Origin: Leptospira sp. WS60.C2
GTDB lineage: Bacteria; Spirochaetota; Leptospiria; Leptospirales; Leptospiraceae
DNA: 64,000 bases
Reading direction: 5' to 3'
NCBI RefSeq assembly: GCF_040833955.1
Contig: NZ_CP162133.1
Span: forward strand, 1,262,001-1,326,000
Shown piece by piece: positions 1 through 9,240 of this stretch (positions are counted from its first letter, which is position 1; each line of letters starts with the position of its first letter). A program made the translations under genes and the position numbers. Below the pieces are notes generated by a model, which saw only the letters and a program-made list of their open reading frames with translations, made no database searches and was not told the origin of the DNA.

Positions 1-2
1 AA

Positions 3-257
3 CGCAAATACCGAGTACAGGTGACTGTGGCAATTTACCGTGAGGGAAATTTGTCCTATAAAAGTGAGATTTTATCACCTGCATATTACGACAAAAGACA
101 AGAAGCTCGTGACCACATCCGCCAAGAGATCCGGGAACGATTGGCCCATTCCAAATTCTTCCGATCCACGCGCTTAGACTATGACCTAGTCCGTTATACG
201 GAAGAGGGTAGTTGTAATACATACCTTCGTTATAGCATCCAAGATTCGGACATTTGA
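3..257 (+). CDS. Hypothetical protein, 5' end cut by window edge
   Basis: The reading frame is open to the left edge of the window (the codons before the GTG at 21 are also sense), so only the C-terminal part, about 84 residues, is visible and the true start is probably outside. The segment is hydrophilic, rich in Arg, Glu and Tyr, with no membrane segment or motif I recognise. Its TGA stop overlaps the TTG start of mutY by 4 bp, so the two are probably translated in a coupled way. No function is proposed. Confidence 0.6.
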   Translation, partial: RKYRVQVTVAIYREGNLSYKSEILSPAYYDKRQEARDHIRQEIRERLAHSKFFRSTRLDYDLVRYTEEGSCNTYLRYSIQDSDI

Positions 258-1315
258 ATCCACAAAAGAAATTACTCGATTGGTATCTCTTACACAAACG
301 GGACCTACCATTTCGTAAAAAAAAACAAGCCTATCCCATTTGGATTTCTGAGGTGATGTTGCAACAAACTAGAGTTGCTGCAATGTTACCTTTATTTGAA
401 AACTTTCTCAAACGGTTCCCCAATCCAGAATCTCTTGCCAAAGCCACGGAAGAGGAAGTGCTTTCTTATTGGAAAGGGCTTGGCTACTACAGTCGTGCAA
501 GAAACATCCGAAAAGCCGCCATTACATTGGTGCAACAGTACAACGGTTCCTTCCCCAAAGATTTAAATTCAGTTTTAAAGCTTCCTGGGATTGGGAACTA
601 TACCGCTCGAGCGATTTTATCCATCGCCTATGACCTTCCCTTTGCCGTACTTGATGGGAATGTAAAACGAGTTCTATCGCGTTATATCGGTTATACGAAA
701 AATATTTTAGGTCCGAAAGCAGATGTTGAACTCCAAGAAAAAGCCGATGAGTTTTTAAACCAATCCTATCCAGGAGACCACAACCAAGCCATGATGGAAC
801 TGGGAGCTACCATTTGCCTTCCTGAATCCCCCAAGTGTTTGCTTTGTCCTCTTATGGAAGGTTGTTTTGCCAGAATCCACGGAAAGACAAATGAGATTCC
901 TCTTCGTCAAAAAGAGAAAAAGCAGATTCTTTTGAAAGGAGACATTTGGGCCATAGAAAAGGGAAACGAGTATCTTCTGATCAAAGAACGAACCAATCGG
1001 TTTTTGAAAGGGATGTTCCATTTGCCGTATGGTTTTATGGGAGATCTACCAGATCCTGTTTATTCACCCTCTCCTTTTTTGGAATATTTGCGATCCCATT
1101 GGAAAGAAGTTTCCCATATCGGGTCCTTCCAACATACGATCACGCATCATAAATTGGATTTTTCGATTTTCCATATTGCCATTACGGATCCAAAGGAATT
1201 AAAAACGATCTTGGAACGAATGGAATTGGATTTTAAATGGGTCAAGCGAGATGACTTGGAAGCGGAGTTTCCGTCCTCACTTGCGAAAAAAGTGAGAACT
1301 CGACTTTCTTCCTAA
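254..1315 (+). CDS. mutY: A/G-specific adenine DNA glycosylase MutY
   Basis: MutY removes adenine mispaired with 8-oxoguanine or guanine in base-excision repair. The 353-residue protein has the family's usual length. The N-terminal helix-hairpin-helix domain carries the catalytic Glu33 in SEVMLQQT, the hairpin LPGIGNYTA (110-118) and the catalytic Asp134 in VLDGNVKRV. Cys188, 195, 198 and 204 form the C-x6-C-x2-C-x5-C iron-sulfur motif that separates MutY and Nth from cluster-free relatives. Residues from about 225 to the end fit the NUDIX-like domain that recognises 8-oxoG. The start is TTG at 254, overlapping the previous stop as TTGA. It heads a run of plus-strand genes that ends at rarA. 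Confidence 0.95.
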   Translation: MNPQKKLLDWYLLHKRDLPFRKKKQAYPIWISEVMLQQTRVAAMLPLFENFLKRFPNPESLAKATEEEVLSYWKGLGYYSRARNIRKAAITLVQQYNGSFPKDLNSVLKLPGIGNYTARAILSIAYDLPFAVLDGNVKRVLSRYIGYTKNILGPKADVELQEKADEFLNQSYPGDHNQAMMELGATICLPESPKCLLCPLMEGCFARIHGKTNEIPLRQKEKKQILLKGDIWAIEKGNEYLLIKERTNRFLKGMFHLPYGFMGDLPDPVYSPSPFLEYLRSHWKEVSHIGSFQHTITHHKLDFSIFHIAITDPKELKTILERMELDFKWVKRDDLEAEFPSSLAKKVRTRLSS

Positions 1316-1486
1316 CTCAAAAATCAGGAATAAGAGTCTAAAAAAAGTAAGGTGGAGTTCTTCCCTTGGACTTGACAATTCAAGGGAAACCAGTGTAAAA
1401 ATGTGGAGCCATTCTCGATCGAAGTTCGATCCTTCTGGAACGGAATTTCGGGTGAGAACGAGACTGTGGAAGAAGGGGAAAGCCGT

Positions 1487-1903
1487 TTGAATGCAATAGA
1501 AGTCAAAAACGAGAAAAATGCCATTCTCTGTGTGGACGACGAACCAATTTTACTTCTTTCCCTCGTGCAAGAACTCAAACGGGAAATCGGTGGGAGTTAT
1601 ACGTACGAAACGGCCCAAAACCCAGAAGAAGCCATGGAAGTCATTGATGAACTCTGTGAATCTGGGGTGCAAGTGATCCTCATTTTATCGGATTGGCTCA
1701 TGCCTGGAATGCGTGGAGATGAATTTCTCATCAAAGTCCACCAAAAATACCCGCATATCAAATCCATTTTGATTTCAGGCCACGCTGATAGGGATGCCAT
1801 CAATCGCGTCAAAGAAGAAGCGAAAACCTACGCGATTTTTTCCAAACCTTGGAACACCAAGGAACTTTTAGATGCAGTTCGTTTCTGTTGCAATTTGACC
1901 TGA
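1487..1903 (+). CDS. Stand-alone response-regulator receiver protein
   Basis: This is a single receiver (REC) domain with no output domain. It has the acidic pair in CVDDEP, the phospho-acceptor Asp in LSDWLMPG and the conserved Lys in FSKPW, so it should accept a phosphoryl group from a histidine kinase. The FSKPW form is common in receivers linked to HD-GYP or cyclic-di-GMP signalling, but no such partner lies nearby. The frame stays open upstream to an ATG at 1403. I chose TTG 1487 because the receiver fold starts just after it and an AAGGGGA ribosome site precedes it; GTG 1466 is a second option. A 170-bp non-coding stretch separates it from mutY, so it may have its own promoter. Confidence 0.85.
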   Translation: MNAIEVKNEKNAILCVDDEPILLLSLVQELKREIGGSYTYETAQNPEEAMEVIDELCESGVQVILILSDWLMPGMRGDEFLIKVHQKYPHIKSILISGHADRDAINRVKEEAKTYAIFSKPWNTKELLDAVRFCCNLT

Positions 1904-1924
1904 GTCCATTTTTTTGGACGTAAG

Positions 1925-2200
1925 GTGCGTACCATCTACATCCGCAAACTCCGATTCGAAGAAGCTCGGATCAAACTCGAGAAGGAACTCCATGAAGCCT
2001 TTATGGATGGGGAAACCTATGTTGAGATTTTACATGGAATCGGAGAGGGCGTTTTACGTCGAATGGCGATTGACTATGTGACGACCAGCGGATTTTTGAA
2101 ATTAGTGGAATCTGACCCAATGTTTCGCCAAAACCCAGGGAGCACACTCGTAGAGATTCTTGCTCCCTCTAAAGAATACATCAATCGACTGAAAGCATGA
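1925..2200 (+). CDS. Smr-domain protein (stand-alone)
   Basis: A 91-residue protein starting at GTG 1925. The core HGIGEGVLRR followed by a helix is the Smr signature (H-G-x-G-x-G-x-L), the domain also found at the C-terminus of MutS2 and in proteins that cleave or bind branched nucleic acids or stalled-ribosome mRNA. Only the Smr module is present, with neither a MutS part nor a DUF1771 extension. Its stop overlaps the cimA start by 4 bp (ATGA). The cellular substrate cannot be told from sequence. Confidence 0.85.
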   Translation: MRTIYIRKLRFEEARIKLEKELHEAFMDGETYVEILHGIGEGVLRRMAIDYVTTSGFLKLVESDPMFRQNPGSTLVEILAPSKEYINRLKA

Positions 2201-3732
2201 CAGACTCAAATTCCAAAATCGAAATTTTAGACGTAACTTTACGTGACGGTGAACAAACCAATGGTGTGTCTTTTTCTTGGCAACAAAAGCTAAATATCAC
2301 CAAACACCTGTTAAAAGACTTAAAAACGGATCGAGTGGAAATTGCCAGTGCCAGAGTGTCTCCTGGTGAATTTGAAGCCGTCCAAAAAATCATCGATTGG
2401 GCAAAAACGGAAGGGCTTTCTGATCGAATTGAAATCTTAGGTTTTGTTGATTTTGACAAAACAGTGGAATGGATGAAGGGAACAGGTGTTAAAGTTCTCA
2501 ATCTTTTGACAAAAGGATCATTAAACCACCTAACCAATCAGTTACGAAAAACGCCAGAGGAACATTTTAAAGACATCGCCACCACAGTGGACTTTGCAAC
2601 CAAAGCGGGAATTACTGTGAATGTTTATTTGGAAGACTGGTCCAATGGTTACTTACATTCCAGGGACTATGTCATCACATATTTAAAAGAAGTTTCCAAG
2701 TTACCAATCCGTCGATTTTATCTAGCAGACACCTTAGGTGTGTTATCTCCTGAAGAGGTGAGAACGGCAGTGACCGATTTAGTTTCTTTGTTTCCGCATT
2801 TATGGTTTGAATTTCATGGTCATAACGATTACGACCTTGCTGTTGCCAATTGTTTGGAAGCGGTGAAAGCGGGTGTGAGGGGACTTCATGTCGCTGTCAA
2901 TGGCCTTGGGGAAAGAGCAGGAAATTCTCCATTAGAAGCGGTGGTCACAGCCCTTCATGACAAAACAAAGTTTAGAACTTCTGTTATAGAAAAAGAAATC
3001 ACCAATGCCTCAAGACTTGTAGAAGTGTTCTCGGGAAAACGAATCTCAGACAATCGGCCTATCGTAGGAGAAGATGTTTTCACACAAACCGCAGGGGTTC
3101 ATGCAGACGGTGACAAAAAAGGAAATTTGTATGCCAATCCGATCCTACCAGAGAGATTTGGAAGGAGTCGTGTTTACGCATTAGGTAAGTTAGCTGGTAA
3201 AGCTAGTATCACGGAAAATTTAAAACAATTAGGAATGGTTCTTTCTCCTGAAATTGAAAGAAAAGTATTGGAACGAGTGATTGAACTCGGTGACCAAAAC
3301 AAAACCGTCACCAAAGAAGATTTGCCATACATCATCTCCGATATCACAGGGGAAAATTTAGAATCAAGTTTTCGTATCGAATTTTGCACGGTCACAAGTG
3401 GGATCGGTGTAAAACCCGCAGCCGATGTCAAAGTCAAATTCCAAGGAACACTTTACGAAGCAAAAGGGGAAGGGGACGGAGGTTACGATGCCTTTATGAA
3501 CGCCCTGGGAAAGATACTTTCCAAACTAGAGATCCAAATTCCAAAACTTTTCGACTATGAAGTAAGAATCCCTCCTGGTGGGAATACCAATGCCCTTGTG
3601 GAAACTGTCATCACTTGGAAAAAAGATGGCGACCCTCATCCGATACGCACCATTGGGATCGACTCAGACCAACAAGTAGCCGCAGTGAAGGCCACGGAAC
3701 GTATGTTACACATTATCCTTGGAAATATATGA
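2197..3732 (+). CDS. cimA: (R)-citramalate synthase CimA
   Basis: CimA condenses pyruvate with acetyl-CoA to (R)-citramalate, the first step of the threonine-independent route to isoleucine used by Leptospira. The 511-residue protein has an N-terminal TIM barrel with catalytic Arg16-Asp17 in TLRDGEQT and the metal-binding HGHND motif near residue 208. A linker follows, and then a C-terminal LeuA-type allosteric domain, which in the leptospiral enzyme binds isoleucine. Its sequence matches my memory of the structurally studied L. interrogans enzyme far better than it matches isopropylmalate synthase. It overlaps the Smr gene and pth by 4 bp each, so these genes are probably co-transcribed. Isopropylmalate synthase is the alternative call, which I consider unlikely. 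Confidence 0.93.
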   Translation: MTDSNSKIEILDVTLRDGEQTNGVSFSWQQKLNITKHLLKDLKTDRVEIASARVSPGEFEAVQKIIDWAKTEGLSDRIEILGFVDFDKTVEWMKGTGVKVLNLLTKGSLNHLTNQLRKTPEEHFKDIATTVDFATKAGITVNVYLEDWSNGYLHSRDYVITYLKEVSKLPIRRFYLADTLGVLSPEEVRTAVTDLVSLFPHLWFEFHGHNDYDLAVANCLEAVKAGVRGLHVAVNGLGERAGNSPLEAVVTALHDKTKFRTSVIEKEITNASRLVEVFSGKRISDNRPIVGEDVFTQTAGVHADGDKKGNLYANPILPERFGRSRVYALGKLAGKASITENLKQLGMVLSPEIERKVLERVIELGDQNKTVTKEDLPYIISDITGENLESSFRIEFCTVTSGIGVKPAADVKVKFQGTLYEAKGEGDGGYDAFMNALGKILSKLEIQIPKLFDYEVRIPPGGNTNALVETVITWKKDGDPHPIRTIGIDSDQQVAAVKATERMLHIILGNI

Positions 3733-4295
3733 TTCACTTCTTATTGGTTGGTTTAGGAAATCCTGGAGAAAAATATAAAAATACCCGTCATAACATTGGG
3801 TTTCTCATTTTGGATGCCCTCGCTTCTTCTTATGGAGTTTCCTTCAAAGATGTGAAAAAATATGCAGAAGCCACACACATTGATGAAGGTGATAAAATCC
3901 ATTTATTAAAACCTTTGGAATACATGAACCTTTCGGGAAAGGCGACTCAAACTCTCGCTAATTTGTATAAAATTCCTGCCTCACAAATCCTCGTCGTGCA
4001 AGACGAAGTCGATTTACCCTTCGGCAAAATCAAAAACAAAATTGGAGGGGGCACCGCTGGTCACAATGGTCTAAAAGACATCGTGGCAAAACTGGGAACC
4101 CAAGACTTTCACCGGTTGCGATTTGGGGTAGGGAAACCTGAAAAAGGGGGAATGGAAGTGGCAGACTTTGTCTTGCAAAATTTTAATGCAGAAGAGAAAT
4201 CAAACCTAACTACCCTCATCCAAGAATCGGTCACAAAAATTGAAGATTGGATTCGAACCAATCGAAACCTGATTAAAAAAGGTTCGAACGCCTAA
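3729..4295 (+). CDS. pth: Peptidyl-tRNA hydrolase
   Basis: Pth releases peptides from peptidyl-tRNAs that drop off ribosomes, recycling the tRNA. The 188-residue protein has the expected motifs: GLGNPGEKYKNTRHNIGF near the N-terminus (with the catalytic His), PLEYMNLSG, the catalytic Asp in QDEVDLPFG, and the GGGTAGHNGLK loop. The frame extends upstream to 3615, but ATG 3729 is the right start: it overlaps the cimA stop as ATGA and the family's N-terminus begins there. Confidence 0.96.
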   Translation: MIHFLLVGLGNPGEKYKNTRHNIGFLILDALASSYGVSFKDVKKYAEATHIDEGDKIHLLKPLEYMNLSGKATQTLANLYKIPASQILVVQDEVDLPFGKIKNKIGGGTAGHNGLKDIVAKLGTQDFHRLRFGVGKPEKGGMEVADFVLQNFNAEEKSNLTTLIQESVTKIEDWIRTNRNLIKKGSNA

Positions 4296-4371
4296 ATGTT
4301 ATTTACTGGCTTGATTTCCAGATTCCTATCATTCCTATTTCCAATACACTCATTGTGAGAATCTCTAACCT

Positions 4372-4956
4372 ATGACAAAAGAACAAGACACTCCCATCAA
4401 TCTGAAATCACTGATCTTGCAAACGATGGTATCGATTGTTTTAGTGCTCGCCATTGTCTTTGGTCTTGCTTACTTTTTTCGCAAGGAATTACTTGGGTTT
4501 AGCGAACATTTTGTACGAATTTTTGGATTCCTTGGTTTGTTTTTTGGAATGATCCTTTCCGATAGCCTTCCTGCCTTTGTACCACCAGATGCGTTTCTTG
4601 TGCTTGCCATCACAGGTGAGATGGATCCGTTAAAAACAATTCTCTCCATGTCCGTGGGAAGTGTGATTGGTGGAACTATTGCCTATTACATCGGTCTCTA
4701 TCTCATTCCAAGATTCCATTTGGGACGCCAAATGGTTTTGCATTATGAAGATAAACTCCTTCCTTACATTCGTAAATATGGTTTTGGTGCCGTGGTTCTC
4801 AGTGCTCTCACACCCATTCCGTATTCTTGGATGGCATATACGGTTGGTACGTTTAAGATGCCTTACCGCTTGTTTTTTTTAGGTTCACTCTTTCGTTTTG
4901 TTCGCATCTCAGTTTATTATTATGCCATGTACATCGGTTGGATCACGGGAGGTTAA
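4372..4956 (+). CDS. VTT/DedA-type (SNARE-associated) inner-membrane protein
   Basis: A 194-residue integral membrane protein with about four to five hydrophobic segments. The layout fits the VTT (DedA/YqaA) fold: re-entrant loops around PPDAF and TPIPY, the Gly-rich GSVIGGTIAYYIG helix, and a terminal helix with Arg residues. Members of this broad family move polyprenyl-phosphate or phospholipid carriers across the membrane, but this branch has no assigned substrate. A 76-bp spacer separates it from pth. The next small gene starts one base after its stop, with the GGGAGG ribosome site inside this gene's last codons. Confidence 0.75.
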   Translation: MTKEQDTPINLKSLILQTMVSIVLVLAIVFGLAYFFRKELLGFSEHFVRIFGFLGLFFGMILSDSLPAFVPPDAFLVLAITGEMDPLKTILSMSVGSVIGGTIAYYIGLYLIPRFHLGRQMVLHYEDKLLPYIRKYGFGAVVLSALTPIPYSWMAYTVGTFKMPYRLFFLGSLFRFVRISVYYYAMYIGWITGG

Positions 4957-4957
4957 C

Positions 4958-5179
4958 ATGTCTGAAGATCGATTGTTTCCGAAGTCAGTTGACGAAGTTA
5001 TTTTAGAAAAAGTAAGGTTTTTCTTTTTACCAGACCGAACCGCCGCTTTTGTGAAGAATATTCTAGATGGAAAGGTATCGGAACGAGCACTCATTTGTTG
5101 CAATTCAGGTTGTGATGTTTGTAATGAAACCATATACAATTGTTATGTGGCGGTAAAAAAAGAATTGGGTTTACCATAA
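4958..5179 (+). CDS. Small cysteine-rich protein, possible metal-binding
   Basis: A 73-residue protein of unknown function. ATG 4958 is preceded by a strong GGGAGG ribosome site, so I prefer it to the longer frame that begins at 4898. Five cysteines (47, 48, 52, 55, 62) sit within 16 residues in the pattern CC-x3-C-x2-C-x6-C, between a helical N-terminus and an amphipathic C-terminal helix. That spacing would suit zinc or an iron-sulfur cluster, though I know no family with it. It lies tightly between the VTT membrane protein and rarA (1-bp gaps), so it is almost certainly part of that transcript. Confidence 0.65.
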   Translation: MSEDRLFPKSVDEVILEKVRFFFLPDRTAAFVKNILDGKVSERALICCNSGCDVCNETIYNCYVAVKKELGLP

Positions 5180-5180
5180 C

Positions 5181-6440
5181 TTGGATTCCCTCTTTTCCCA
5201 TTCCAAACAGGTGCCACTTGCACATCTTGTGAGACCGAAAGACTGGTCAGAATTTGTGGGGCAGGCCAAAGTGGTTTCTGCCCTTCGTTCCATCACAAAA
5301 CCCACCTCCATTTTGTTCTACGGTCCCCCTGGAACCGGAAAAACAACTCTTGCTTATTTACTTGCTGAATCCTGGAAATTAGAAAAACGGTATTTGAGTT
5401 GTGTGACAAGTGGTGTGAAAGAAGTACGAGAGGTATTGGAGGAAGGAAAACGTCTTGGAACCATTGTCCTTTTTTTGGATGAGATCCACCGATTCTCGTC
5501 TTCCCAACAAGATGCGCTTCTATCCGCTGTGGAAGAAGGGGAAATCATCCTCATTGCCGCCACCACAGAAAATCCCAGTTTCCGAGTGAACAAAGCACTT
5601 CTGTCTCGAATGCTTGTCTATCGGCTCACTACTCTCACCGAAGAAGAAGAAAACCAAATCTTTACCAGTTGTTTGGAAAAACAAAACGCAAAGAGGTTGA
5701 TTCCAGAAGAAGTGAAAGGGGAACTCTTTCGAAGGAGTGCAGGAGATGCGAGAAAACTTTTGGGGTATTTGGAGCGCATCTTAAGTGCCACAAAAGAGGG
5801 CGAAGAAATTCCAATCGAGAAACTCGGTGAAATCCTGGGAGACACGCTCGTGATTTACGATAAAAACAGTGAGAGTCACTATGACATCATCTCTGCCTTT
5901 ATCAAGAGTCTTCGAGGGAGTGACCCTGATGCCGCTTTGTTTTACTTGGCACTCATGCTCGAGGGTGGTGAAGACCCACTTTTTATTGCAAGACGGCTTG
6001 TGATTTTTGCCAGTGAGGACGTGGGAAATGCCAGTGTCCATGCGTTACCACTTGCCGTATCCACATGGCAGGCAGTGGAACGAGTCGGAATGCCAGAAGG
6101 AAGGATTCCTCTTGGACAATGCACAACCTTTCTGGCTTCTGCACCAAAGTCTAATGCGAGTTATGTGGCAATCAACGAAGCCTTAGCTTTTGTGAAGTCA
6201 AGGAATCGTTCCTTCCAAATTCCGAACCACTTGCGAAATGCTCCGACTGCCACCCACAAAAAAGAAGGAGCAGGACAGGGATACCAATACCCTCACGAGT
6301 TTCCTGGACATTTCCTAAAAGAACGCTATTTTCCTGATTCTTTTTATCCCAACCCACCCAAATTCTACGACCCTACCAACCAGGGAATGGAGAAAAATCT
6401 AAAGGAACAATTGGAACGATTGTGGGGCGATCGGTATTGA
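5181..6440 (+). CDS. rarA: Replication-associated recombination protein A (RarA/MgsA)
   Basis: RarA is an AAA+ ATPase related to clamp loaders that acts at stalled replication forks and gaps. The 419-residue protein has Walker A GPPGTGKTT (about 48-56), Walker B LFLDEIHRF, the sensor TTENPS, and the C-terminal tetramerisation domain with the SEDVGNA and PHEFPGHF regions seen in the MgsA/WRNIP1 family. The start is taken as TTG 5181, one base after the previous stop, because the family has some 10 residues before the conserved PLA-x3-RP segment. GTG 5211 is possible; neither start has a strong ribosome site. Confidence 0.93.
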   Translation: MDSLFSHSKQVPLAHLVRPKDWSEFVGQAKVVSALRSITKPTSILFYGPPGTGKTTLAYLLAESWKLEKRYLSCVTSGVKEVREVLEEGKRLGTIVLFLDEIHRFSSSQQDALLSAVEEGEIILIAATTENPSFRVNKALLSRMLVYRLTTLTEEEENQIFTSCLEKQNAKRLIPEEVKGELFRRSAGDARKLLGYLERILSATKEGEEIPIEKLGEILGDTLVIYDKNSESHYDIISAFIKSLRGSDPDAALFYLALMLEGGEDPLFIARRLVIFASEDVGNASVHALPLAVSTWQAVERVGMPEGRIPLGQCTTFLASAPKSNASYVAINEALAFVKSRNRSFQIPNHLRNAPTATHKKEGAGQGYQYPHEFPGHFLKERYFPDSFYPNPPKFYDPTNQGMEKNLKEQLERLWGDRY

Positions 6441-6497
6441 GAGTTTCTCTCAAAAGCTCTCATCTGGAATCCGCCCAGCGGAAAAATCTACGAAAAC

Positions 6498-6537
6498 AAA
6501 GGGGAAATTCTTTCTCATCTTGACAACTAACCCCTTT
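6498..6537 (+). promoter_or_regulatory. Probable control region before nuoA
   Basis: A 98-bp gap separates rarA from the nuo operon. It contains a perfect -35 hexamer (TTGACA, 6520-6525), but no good -10 element sits 16-18 bp away. The hexamer lies in the loop of a 7-bp inverted repeat, AAAGGGG (6498-6504) and CCCCTTT (6531-6537), whose right arm ends 1 bp before the nuoA ATG. It could be an operator, an RNA hairpin at the start site, or chance. Confidence 0.3.
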
Positions 6538-6538
6538 C

Positions 6539-6934
6539 ATGAGAGCATTTTCATACATGGGATCCGCACCGGATAGTTTTGCACCAATCCTCTTACAACT
6601 TTTGCTCGGAGTCGGTTTCTCCGCTCTGATCTTAACTTTAGCCTTTCTCGTTAACCCGAAGAAAAAATCCAAACCCCAAGACACTTTCGAATGTGGTGTC
6701 ACCTATTATGGGGATGCCCGAGGTTTGTTTAACATCAAGTTTTACCTTGTGGCAGTACTTTTCATTCTCTTCGATATCGAGGCAGTGTTTTTGTATCCAT
6801 GGGCCGTCAACTTGATTGGCTTTAAGGAAGCGGGACTCGGAACCTTCTTTCTTTTCGAAATGTTTTTCTTTTTACTCATCCTCGTCGTAGGTCTATACTA
6901 TATCTGGAAAAAAGGAGCACTGGAATGGGATTAA
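6539..6934 (+). CDS. nuoA: NADH-quinone oxidoreductase subunit A
   Basis: NuoA is a three-helix membrane subunit at the junction of the peripheral and membrane arms of complex I. The 131-residue protein has the conserved loop [13 protein letters not shown] and the helix [22 protein letters not shown], whose acidic residues are invariant in the family. It is the first gene of the 12-gene nuo operon and overlaps nuoB by 10 bp. ATG 6539 lacks an obvious Shine-Dalgarno; a second ATG at 6557 has GAGAG about 11 bp upstream and is an alternative start six codons in. Confidence 0.95.
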   Translation: MRAFSYMGSAPDSFAPILLQLLLGVGFSALILTLAFLVNPKKKSKPQDTFECGVTYYGDARGLFNIKFYLVAVLFILFDIEAVFLYPWAVNLIGFKEAGLGTFFLFEMFFFLLILVVGLYYIWKKGALEWD

Positions 6935-7485
6935 CAGAAACACTATCCAAACCAGGTGAGATGTTCGGCGACATGTTTCAAGTTGCCACACTCGAAAATG
7001 TTGTGCAGTGGGGGCAAAGTTTTTCTTTGTGGCCTTATCCTTTTGCCACTGCCTGCTGTGGGATTGAATACATGAGTACCTCTTGTGCCGATTATGACAT
7101 CGCACGTTTCGGTGCGGAACGACCTTCCTTCTCTCCTCGCCAAGCTGATATGATTTTAGTACTCGGAACCATCACGTATAAGATGGCTCCCGTATTACGC
7201 CAAATTTATGACCAACTGGCAGAGCCAAAGTTTGTGATTTCTGTGGGAGCTTGTGCTTCTTCTGGTGGTATGTTCCACACCTATGGTGTGTTACAAGGTG
7301 TAGACCGAATCCTTCCCGTGGATGTGTATGTTCCTGGTTGTCCTCCACGACCAGAAGCTCTTCTTGATGCCCTTGTCAAATTACAAAAAAAAGTACAAGG
7401 CCAAGGTCTAGAAGCACGCCGCCAAGAAGTTATGAAAAAGATCCAAGAGATCAACGAACGCAACAAACCCCTTGTAGTGGCATGA
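6925..7485 (+). CDS. nuoB: NADH-quinone oxidoreductase subunit B
   Basis: NuoB carries the terminal cluster N2 that reduces quinone. All four ligands are present in the 186-residue protein: the tandem Cys44-Cys45 in TACCGIEY, the Cys in [10 protein letters not shown] and the Cys in [10 protein letters not shown] good ribosome site (AAAGGAG) lies 7 bp before ATG 6925. An intact N2 site matters here because the subunits that normally bring electrons to it (NuoG and NuoI) are not in this operon. Confidence 0.97.
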   Translation: MGLTETLSKPGEMFGDMFQVATLENVVQWGQSFSLWPYPFATACCGIEYMSTSCADYDIARFGAERPSFSPRQADMILVLGTITYKMAPVLRQIYDQLAEPKFVISVGACASSGGMFHTYGVLQGVDRILPVDVYVPGCPPRPEALLDALVKLQKKVQGQGLEARRQEVMKKIQEINERNKPLVVA

Positions 7486-8003
7486 AAGAAAAACTATCCG
7501 AATTCATCCAGTCCCGATTTGCCAGTGACTTGCTCCCGCAAAGGGACATAAACACAAATCTTCTCCATTTTAGCATCAAAAAGGAAAGTATTTCTTCCGT
7601 TATACGCACGTTAAAAGATCATCCGGAATTTGCGTTTTCCTTTTTAAATGACCTCACATCGATCGATTGGTTGGGAAAACGAGAGCCAAGGTTTGAAGTG
7701 ATTTATTTACTTCGTTCCCCTAAAAACAACCACTTCCGTTTGCAACTCCGTGTTCCTGTGGGAGAAGGGGAAGAGGTTCCTTCTATTTCCGATCTATTTC
7801 CTGCAGCTAATTGGCCAGAACGAGAAGTGTTTGATTTGATGGGAATTCCTTTTTCAGGTCACCCCAGAATGGAACGACTCATCATGCCTGATAACTTTGT
7901 AGGACATCCACTTCGTAAAGATTATCCACTCGAAGGCCCAGGACAAGACTATCTCATCGAAGACTTACTGACCATTCACGTAAAAGAGGATATTGCCGGT
8001 TAG
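7482..8003 (+). CDS. nuoC: NADH-quinone oxidoreductase subunit C
   Basis: NuoC is the 30-kDa-type peripheral subunit next to NuoD. The 173-residue protein has the diagnostic C-terminal motifs [12 protein letters not shown] and [10 protein letters not shown]. It is a separate gene, not fused to nuoD as in E. coli. It overlaps nuoB by 4 bp (ATGA) and is followed by a 16-bp gap to nuoD. Confidence 0.95.
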   Translation: MKEKLSEFIQSRFASDLLPQRDINTNLLHFSIKKESISSVIRTLKDHPEFAFSFLNDLTSIDWLGKREPRFEVIYLLRSPKNNHFRLQLRVPVGEGEEVPSISDLFPAANWPEREVFDLMGIPFSGHPRMERLIMPDNFVGHPLRKDYPLEGPGQDYLIEDLLTIHVKEDIAG

Positions 8004-8019
8004 GCGGTAAACAATCATT

Positions 8020-9240
8020 ATGGTAATGTACGAAAAAACAGCCGAACATTTCGGTCAAAAATTTAAGGACCTACCAGAAGGTCATTTGCTCGTCAATTTA
8101 GGGCCAAGCCACCCTGCCACACATGGAATTTTACAAAACGTAATCCAAATTGATGGAGAACGGGTTGTCGATACAGAGTCCGTGATCGGGTATGTGCATC
8201 GTTGTTTTGAGAAATTAGGGGAACGTTACGACTATAACCAGTTCTTAGTGTGTACCGATCGGATGAACTATGTGTCCACTCCTTTGAACAATATCGGATG
8301 GATTCTCACTGTCGAAAAGATGATGCAAATCCAAGTGCCTGATCGAGTCACTTACGTTCGAATGATCATCTCGGAGCTTTCCAGGATCATGGACCATATC
8401 ATTTGTAATGGGATTATGGGAGTAGACCTCGGAGCTTTCTCTGGACTTTTGCACCTTTTCCATCATAGGGAAAATATTTACCAAATCTTAGAAAAACTCA
8501 CGGGAGCCCGCCTCACCACCACCTTTTGCCGAGTGGGAGGAATGGAACGTGATATTTACCCTGAATTCCAATCCGAAATCAAACTCATTCTAAAAGGACT
8601 CAAACCAGCGTTAGACGAATTTGAAGAGCTTCTCATCCGAAACAAAATCTTTAATGAAAGAACCAAAGGGATCGGTGGGATTTCTGCCGATCGTGCGATT
8701 GCCTATGGATTTTCTGGTCCAAATTTACGCGCCGCAGGTGTCCCTTGGGATGTTCGAAAAGATGACCCTTATATGTTCTATGATAAGGTCGATTTTGACA
8801 TTCCTGTGGGAGAAGATGGATCTGCTCTTGATAGAACGCTTGTTCGTATGGAAGAGATGCGCCAATCTATGCGTATCATTGAACAGCTGATTGACGGTAT
8901 CCCAGAAGGACCTTATCATGCAGATGTGCCACACACATTTCTTCCACCGAAAGACCGTGTGTATCACAACATGGAAGAACTAATCTATCATTTTAAAATC
9001 ATTATGCATGGAGTGAAAGTTCCTCCTGGGGAATACTATCATGCCACAGAAGCGGCCAATGGGGAACTTGGATTTTATGTGGTATCGGCAGGGGAAAAAT
9101 CGCCATGGCGGGTGCACGTGAGGCGTCCTTGTTTTTGGTACTACCAAGCGTTCCCAGAGATGGTGAAAGGTGGTCTTCTCGCGGATACCATTGCCACTAT
9201 GTCGTCCCTCAACGTCATCGCAGGGGAGCTTGATTGTTAA
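8020..9240 (+). CDS. nuoD: NADH-quinone oxidoreductase subunit D
   Basis: NuoD forms the quinone-binding pocket with NuoB. The 406-residue protein has [13 protein letters not shown] near the N-terminus (with the quinone-head-group His), the GYVHRCFEK segment and the RSMRI region. The C-terminus ends ...IAGELDC instead of the common ...MGEVDR, a small departure. The start is ATG 8020, with a second in-frame ATG two codons later and an AGGCGG element about 13 bp upstream. Confidence 0.96.
   Translation: MVMYEKTAEHFGQKFKDLPEGHLLVNLGPSHPATHGILQNVIQIDGERVVDTESVIGYVHRCFEKLGERYDYNQFLVCTDRMNYVSTPLNNIGWILTVEKMMQIQVPDRVTYVRMIISELSRIMDHIICNGIMGVDLGAFSGLLHLFHHRENIYQILEKLTGARLTTTFCRVGGMERDIYPEFQSEIKLILKGLKPALDEFEELLIRNKIFNERTKGIGGISADRAIAYGFSGPNLRAAGVPWDVRKDDPYMFYDKVDFDIPVGEDGSALDRTLVRMEEMRQSMRIIEQLIDGIPEGPYHADVPHTFLPPKDRVYHNMEELIYHFKIIMHGVKVPPGEYYHATEAANGELGFYVVSAGEKSPWRVHVRRPCFWYYQAFPEMVKGGLLADTIATMSSLNVIAGELDC

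Noticed and set aside
1403..1486. Longer N-terminus for the receiver protein
   Set aside because: Residues before TTG 1487 do not belong to the REC fold and the AAGGGGA site fits the later start.
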